From Stutzerimonas decontaminans (GTDB lineage: Bacteria > Pseudomonadota > Gammaproteobacteria > Pseudomonadales > Pseudomonadaceae), in NCBI RefSeq assembly GCF_000661915.1, contig NZ_CP007509.1:3795501-3859500 (forward strand): DNA of 64,000 nucleotides, read 5' to 3'. The notes below the pieces were generated by a model. The model ran no database searches, was not told the DNA's origin, and saw only the letters and a program-made list of their open reading frames with translations. Made by a program: the position numbers and the translations under genes. Each line of letters begins with the position of its first letter. Position 1 is the stretch's first letter. Positions 58,801-64,000 of the stretch are shown here, in pieces.

Positions 58801-60028
58801 CCCAGACCTCTGGCAGTTCGCGCTCGACCATCTTCTTGGCCGCCTTGATGGTGGTGGCCATGCCACGCATTTCAAGCTTGCCGAAAATGAACGGCTTGAA
58901 CAGCTCGAGGGCCATCTTCTTCGGCAGACCGCACTGATGCAGACGCAGGGTCGGGCCCACGGTGATCACGGAACGACCGGAGTAGTCCACACGCTTGCCG
59001 AGCAGGTTCTGACGGAAACGACCCTGCTTGCCCTTGATCATGTCAGCCAGGGACTTCAAGGGGCGCTTGTTCGAACCGGTGATGGCACGGCCGCGACGGC
59101 CGTTGTCCAGCAGCGCGTCGACCGCCTCCTGCAGCATGCGCTTTTCGTTGCGCACGATGATGTCCGGCGCCGACAGGTCGAGCAGGCGCTTCAGACGGTT
59201 GTTACGGTTGATAACGCGGCGATACAGATCGTTCAGATCCGAAGTCGCGAAGCGACCGCCATCCAGCGGGACCAGCGGACGCAGATCCGGCGGCAGCACT
59301 GGTAGCACGGTCAGAATCATCCACTCCGGCAGGTTGCCCGAGCCATGGAAAGCTTCCATCAGCTTCAGCCGCTTGGAGAGCTTTTTGATCTTGGTTTCCG
59401 AGTTGGTCTGCGGGATCTCTTCGCGCAGGCGACCGATCTCGTGCTCCAGGTCGATCTGGATCAGCAGCTCGCGCACAGCCTCGGCACCCATGCGGGCATC
59501 GAAGTCGTCGCCGAACTCTTCCAGCGCCTCGAAGTACTGCTCGTCATTCAGCAGCTGACCCTTTTCCAGGGTGGTCATGCCCGGATCGATGACAACGTAG
59601 CTCTCAAAGTAGAGCACGCGCTCGATGTCACGCAGGGTCATATCCAGCAGCAGACCGATACGGGACGGCAGCGACTTCAGGAACCAGATATGGGCGACCG
59701 GCGATGCGAGTTCGATATGCGCCATGCGTTCGCGACGCACCTTGGCCAACGCGACTTCAACACCGCACTTCTCACAAATAACACCGCGGTGCTTGAGGCG
59801 CTTGTACTTACCGCACAGGCACTCATAGTCCTTAACCGGGCCAAAGATCTTGGCGCAGAACAGGCCGTCACGCTCCGGCTTGAACGTACGGTAGTTGATG
59901 GTTTCCGGCTTCTTTACTTCGCCGAATGACCAGGAACGGATCATTTCGGGCGAAGCCAGGGCAATCTTAATGGCATCGAACTCTTCGATTTGACCCTGGT
60001 TTTTCAGCAGATTCAGCAAGTCTTTCAA
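55829..60028 (-). CDS. rpoC: RNA polymerase beta-prime subunit
   Basis: 1399 residues. The N-terminal zinc site is [20 protein letters not shown], the catalytic triad is NADFDGDQM, the bridge-helix region lies around [29 protein letters not shown], and the second zinc site is [13 protein letters not shown]. The start is TTG (60026-60028), giving [13 protein letters not shown], behind GGAGGAAAGG. It follows rpoB by 65 bp. Confidence 0.98.
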   Translation of the reverse strand: MKDLLNLLKNQGQIEEFDAIKIALASPEMIRSWSFGEVKKPETINYRTFKPERDGLFCAKIFGPVKDYECLCGKYKRLKHRGVICEKCGVEVALAKVRRERMAHIELASPVAHIWFLKSLPSRIGLLLDMTLRDIERVLYFESYVVIDPGMTTLEKGQLLNDEQYFEALEEFGDDFDARMGAEAVRELLIQIDLEHEIGRLREEIPQTNSETKIKKLSKRLKLMEAFHGSGNLPEWMILTVLPVLPPDLRPLVPLDGGRFATSDLNDLYRRVINRNNRLKRLLDLSAPDIIVRNEKRMLQEAVDALLDNGRRGRAITGSNKRPLKSLADMIKGKQGRFRQNLLGKRVDYSGRSVITVGPTLRLHQCGLPKKMALELFKPFIFGKLEMRGMATTIKAAKKMVERELPEVWDVLAEVIREHPVLLNRAPTLHRLGIQAFEPVLIEGKAIQLHPLVCAAYNADFDGDQMAVHVPLTLEAQLEARALMMSTNNILSPANGEPIIVPSQDVVLGLYYMTREAINAKGEGRVFADLQEVDRVFRAGEASLHARVKVRINEVIKDRDGTITKNTRIVDTTVGRALLFQIVPAGLAFDVVNQPMKKKAISKLINLCYRTVGLKDTVIFADQLMYTGFAYSTISGVSIGVNDFVIPDEKARIIDAATEEVKEIESQYASGLVTQGEKYNKVIDLWSKANDEVSKAMMANLSKEKVIDRDGKEAEQDSFNSMYMMADSGARGSAAQIRQLAGMRGLMAKPDGSIIETPITANFREGLNVLQYFISTHGARKGLADTALKTANSGYLTRRLVDVAQDLVVTEVDCGTEQGLFMTPHIEGGDVVEPLGERVLGRVIARDVLKPGTDDVLVPAGTLVDEQWVDFIELNSIDEVVVRSPISCETRYGICAKCYGRDLARGHQVNIGEAVGVIAAQSIGEPGTQLTMRTFHIGGAASRTSAVDNVMVKNGGTIRLHNLKHVERADGALVAVSRSGELAVADDFGRERERYKLPYGAVISVKEGDKVDAGAVVAKWDPHTHPIVTEMKGVVTFVGMEENITIKRQTDELTGLTNIEVMDPKDRPASGKDIRPAIKMVDVNGKELLLPGTDVPAQYFLPANALVGVADGAEINVGDVIARIPQETSKTRDITGGLPRVADLFEARRPKEPSILAEISGTISFGKETKGKRRLVITPTDGSDPYEELIPKWRHLNVFEGEQVNKGEVISDGPSNPHDILRLLGVSALAKYIVNEIQDVYRLQGVKINDKHIETILRQMLRKVEISESGDSSFIKGDQMELTQVLEENERLSEEDKFVSKYVRVLLGITKASLSTESFISAASFQETTRVLTEAAVTGKRDYLRGLKENVVVGRLIPAGTGLQYHSERKRKREADKPVRVSADEVEAALTEALNSSGN

Positions 60029-60093
60029 GGCCTTTCCTCCTCACGGACCTGCGACACCCGGCTAGTGCCGGGCGCCGCGCAGGCGGTGCGTGG

Positions 60094-63999
<3,906 letters not shown>

Positions 64000-64000
64000 T

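Noticed and set aside
55931..59305. A 1124-codon open frame antisense to rpoC
   Set aside because: High GC and few stop codons on the opposite strand of a highly expressed gene give such frames; rpoC is unambiguous. No family features or ribosome binding site were seen.

Overview
This window looks like chromosomal DNA of a Pseudomonas, most likely of the stutzeri lineage (Stutzerimonas). It is GC-rich, gene-dense and has strong third-position GC bias. The protein sequences and gene order of the rib-nusB-thiL-pgpA, oprG-epimerase, ssb-MFS-uvrA-katA and rplQ-to-rpoB blocks match what I recall of P. aeruginosa PAO1. The genus assignment is inference from sequence and recalled synteny; no search was run. 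No tRNA, rRNA, CRISPR array, insertion sequence or prophage was seen.

Layout. Positions 1-2380 hold the 3' part of sbcC. Positions 2630-5632 form a cobalamin module: a B12 riboswitch whose expression platform appears to be a hairpin hiding the ribosome binding site, a BtuB-like TonB-dependent receptor, and a convergent ribA - small membrane protein - btuF-like operon. Positions 6764-13881 hold an aspartic protease, then the leftward nrdR-ribD-[FMN riboswitch]-ribE-ribBA-ribH-nusB-thiL-pgpA cluster. Positions 13995-18520 carry a YbaY-type lipoprotein, a methyltransferase, ThpR, a YedE/YedF pair, a CnoX-like thioredoxin-TPR protein and an unknown gene.

Positions 18589-21757 are a putative Zur-controlled zinc-responsive operon: a His-rich periplasmic protein, an ABC ATPase, an FtsX-like permease and a DUF3299 protein. 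Positions 21803-26712 hold a six-gene TonB2-like energising system (DUF3450, a large ExbB-like protein, ExbB, ExbD, TonB, TPR) behind a Fur-like site. Next come an OprG/OmpW porin with an Anr/FNR-like site, two SDR-type sugar-nucleotide genes, ssb, a YajR-like MFS transporter, uvrA, an M14 zinc carboxypeptidase and a catalase.

Positions 37501-64000 are the ribosomal protein, RNA polymerase and elongation factor super-cluster, read leftward from rpoB (incomplete at the right edge) to rplQ. Within it I find near-consensus sigma70 promoters before rpsL, rpsJ, rpsH and rpsM. Terminator-like hairpins lie after tuf, after rpsN and in the rpsL leader, so the cluster is probably several transcription units.

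Metabolic logic: metal and cofactor supply dominates the accessory half. It includes B12 uptake (receptor and periplasmic binder), riboflavin/FMN synthesis with feedback by an FMN riboswitch, zinc-responsive transport, and a dedicated TonB system that could energise receptors such as the BtuB-like protein. The most unusual items are regulatory: two riboswitches with apparent Shine-Dalgarno-masking hairpins, a possible 16-codon leader peptide overlapping ribE, a large structured insert in the FMN aptamer, and terminator/promoter breaks inside the ribosomal super-operon.
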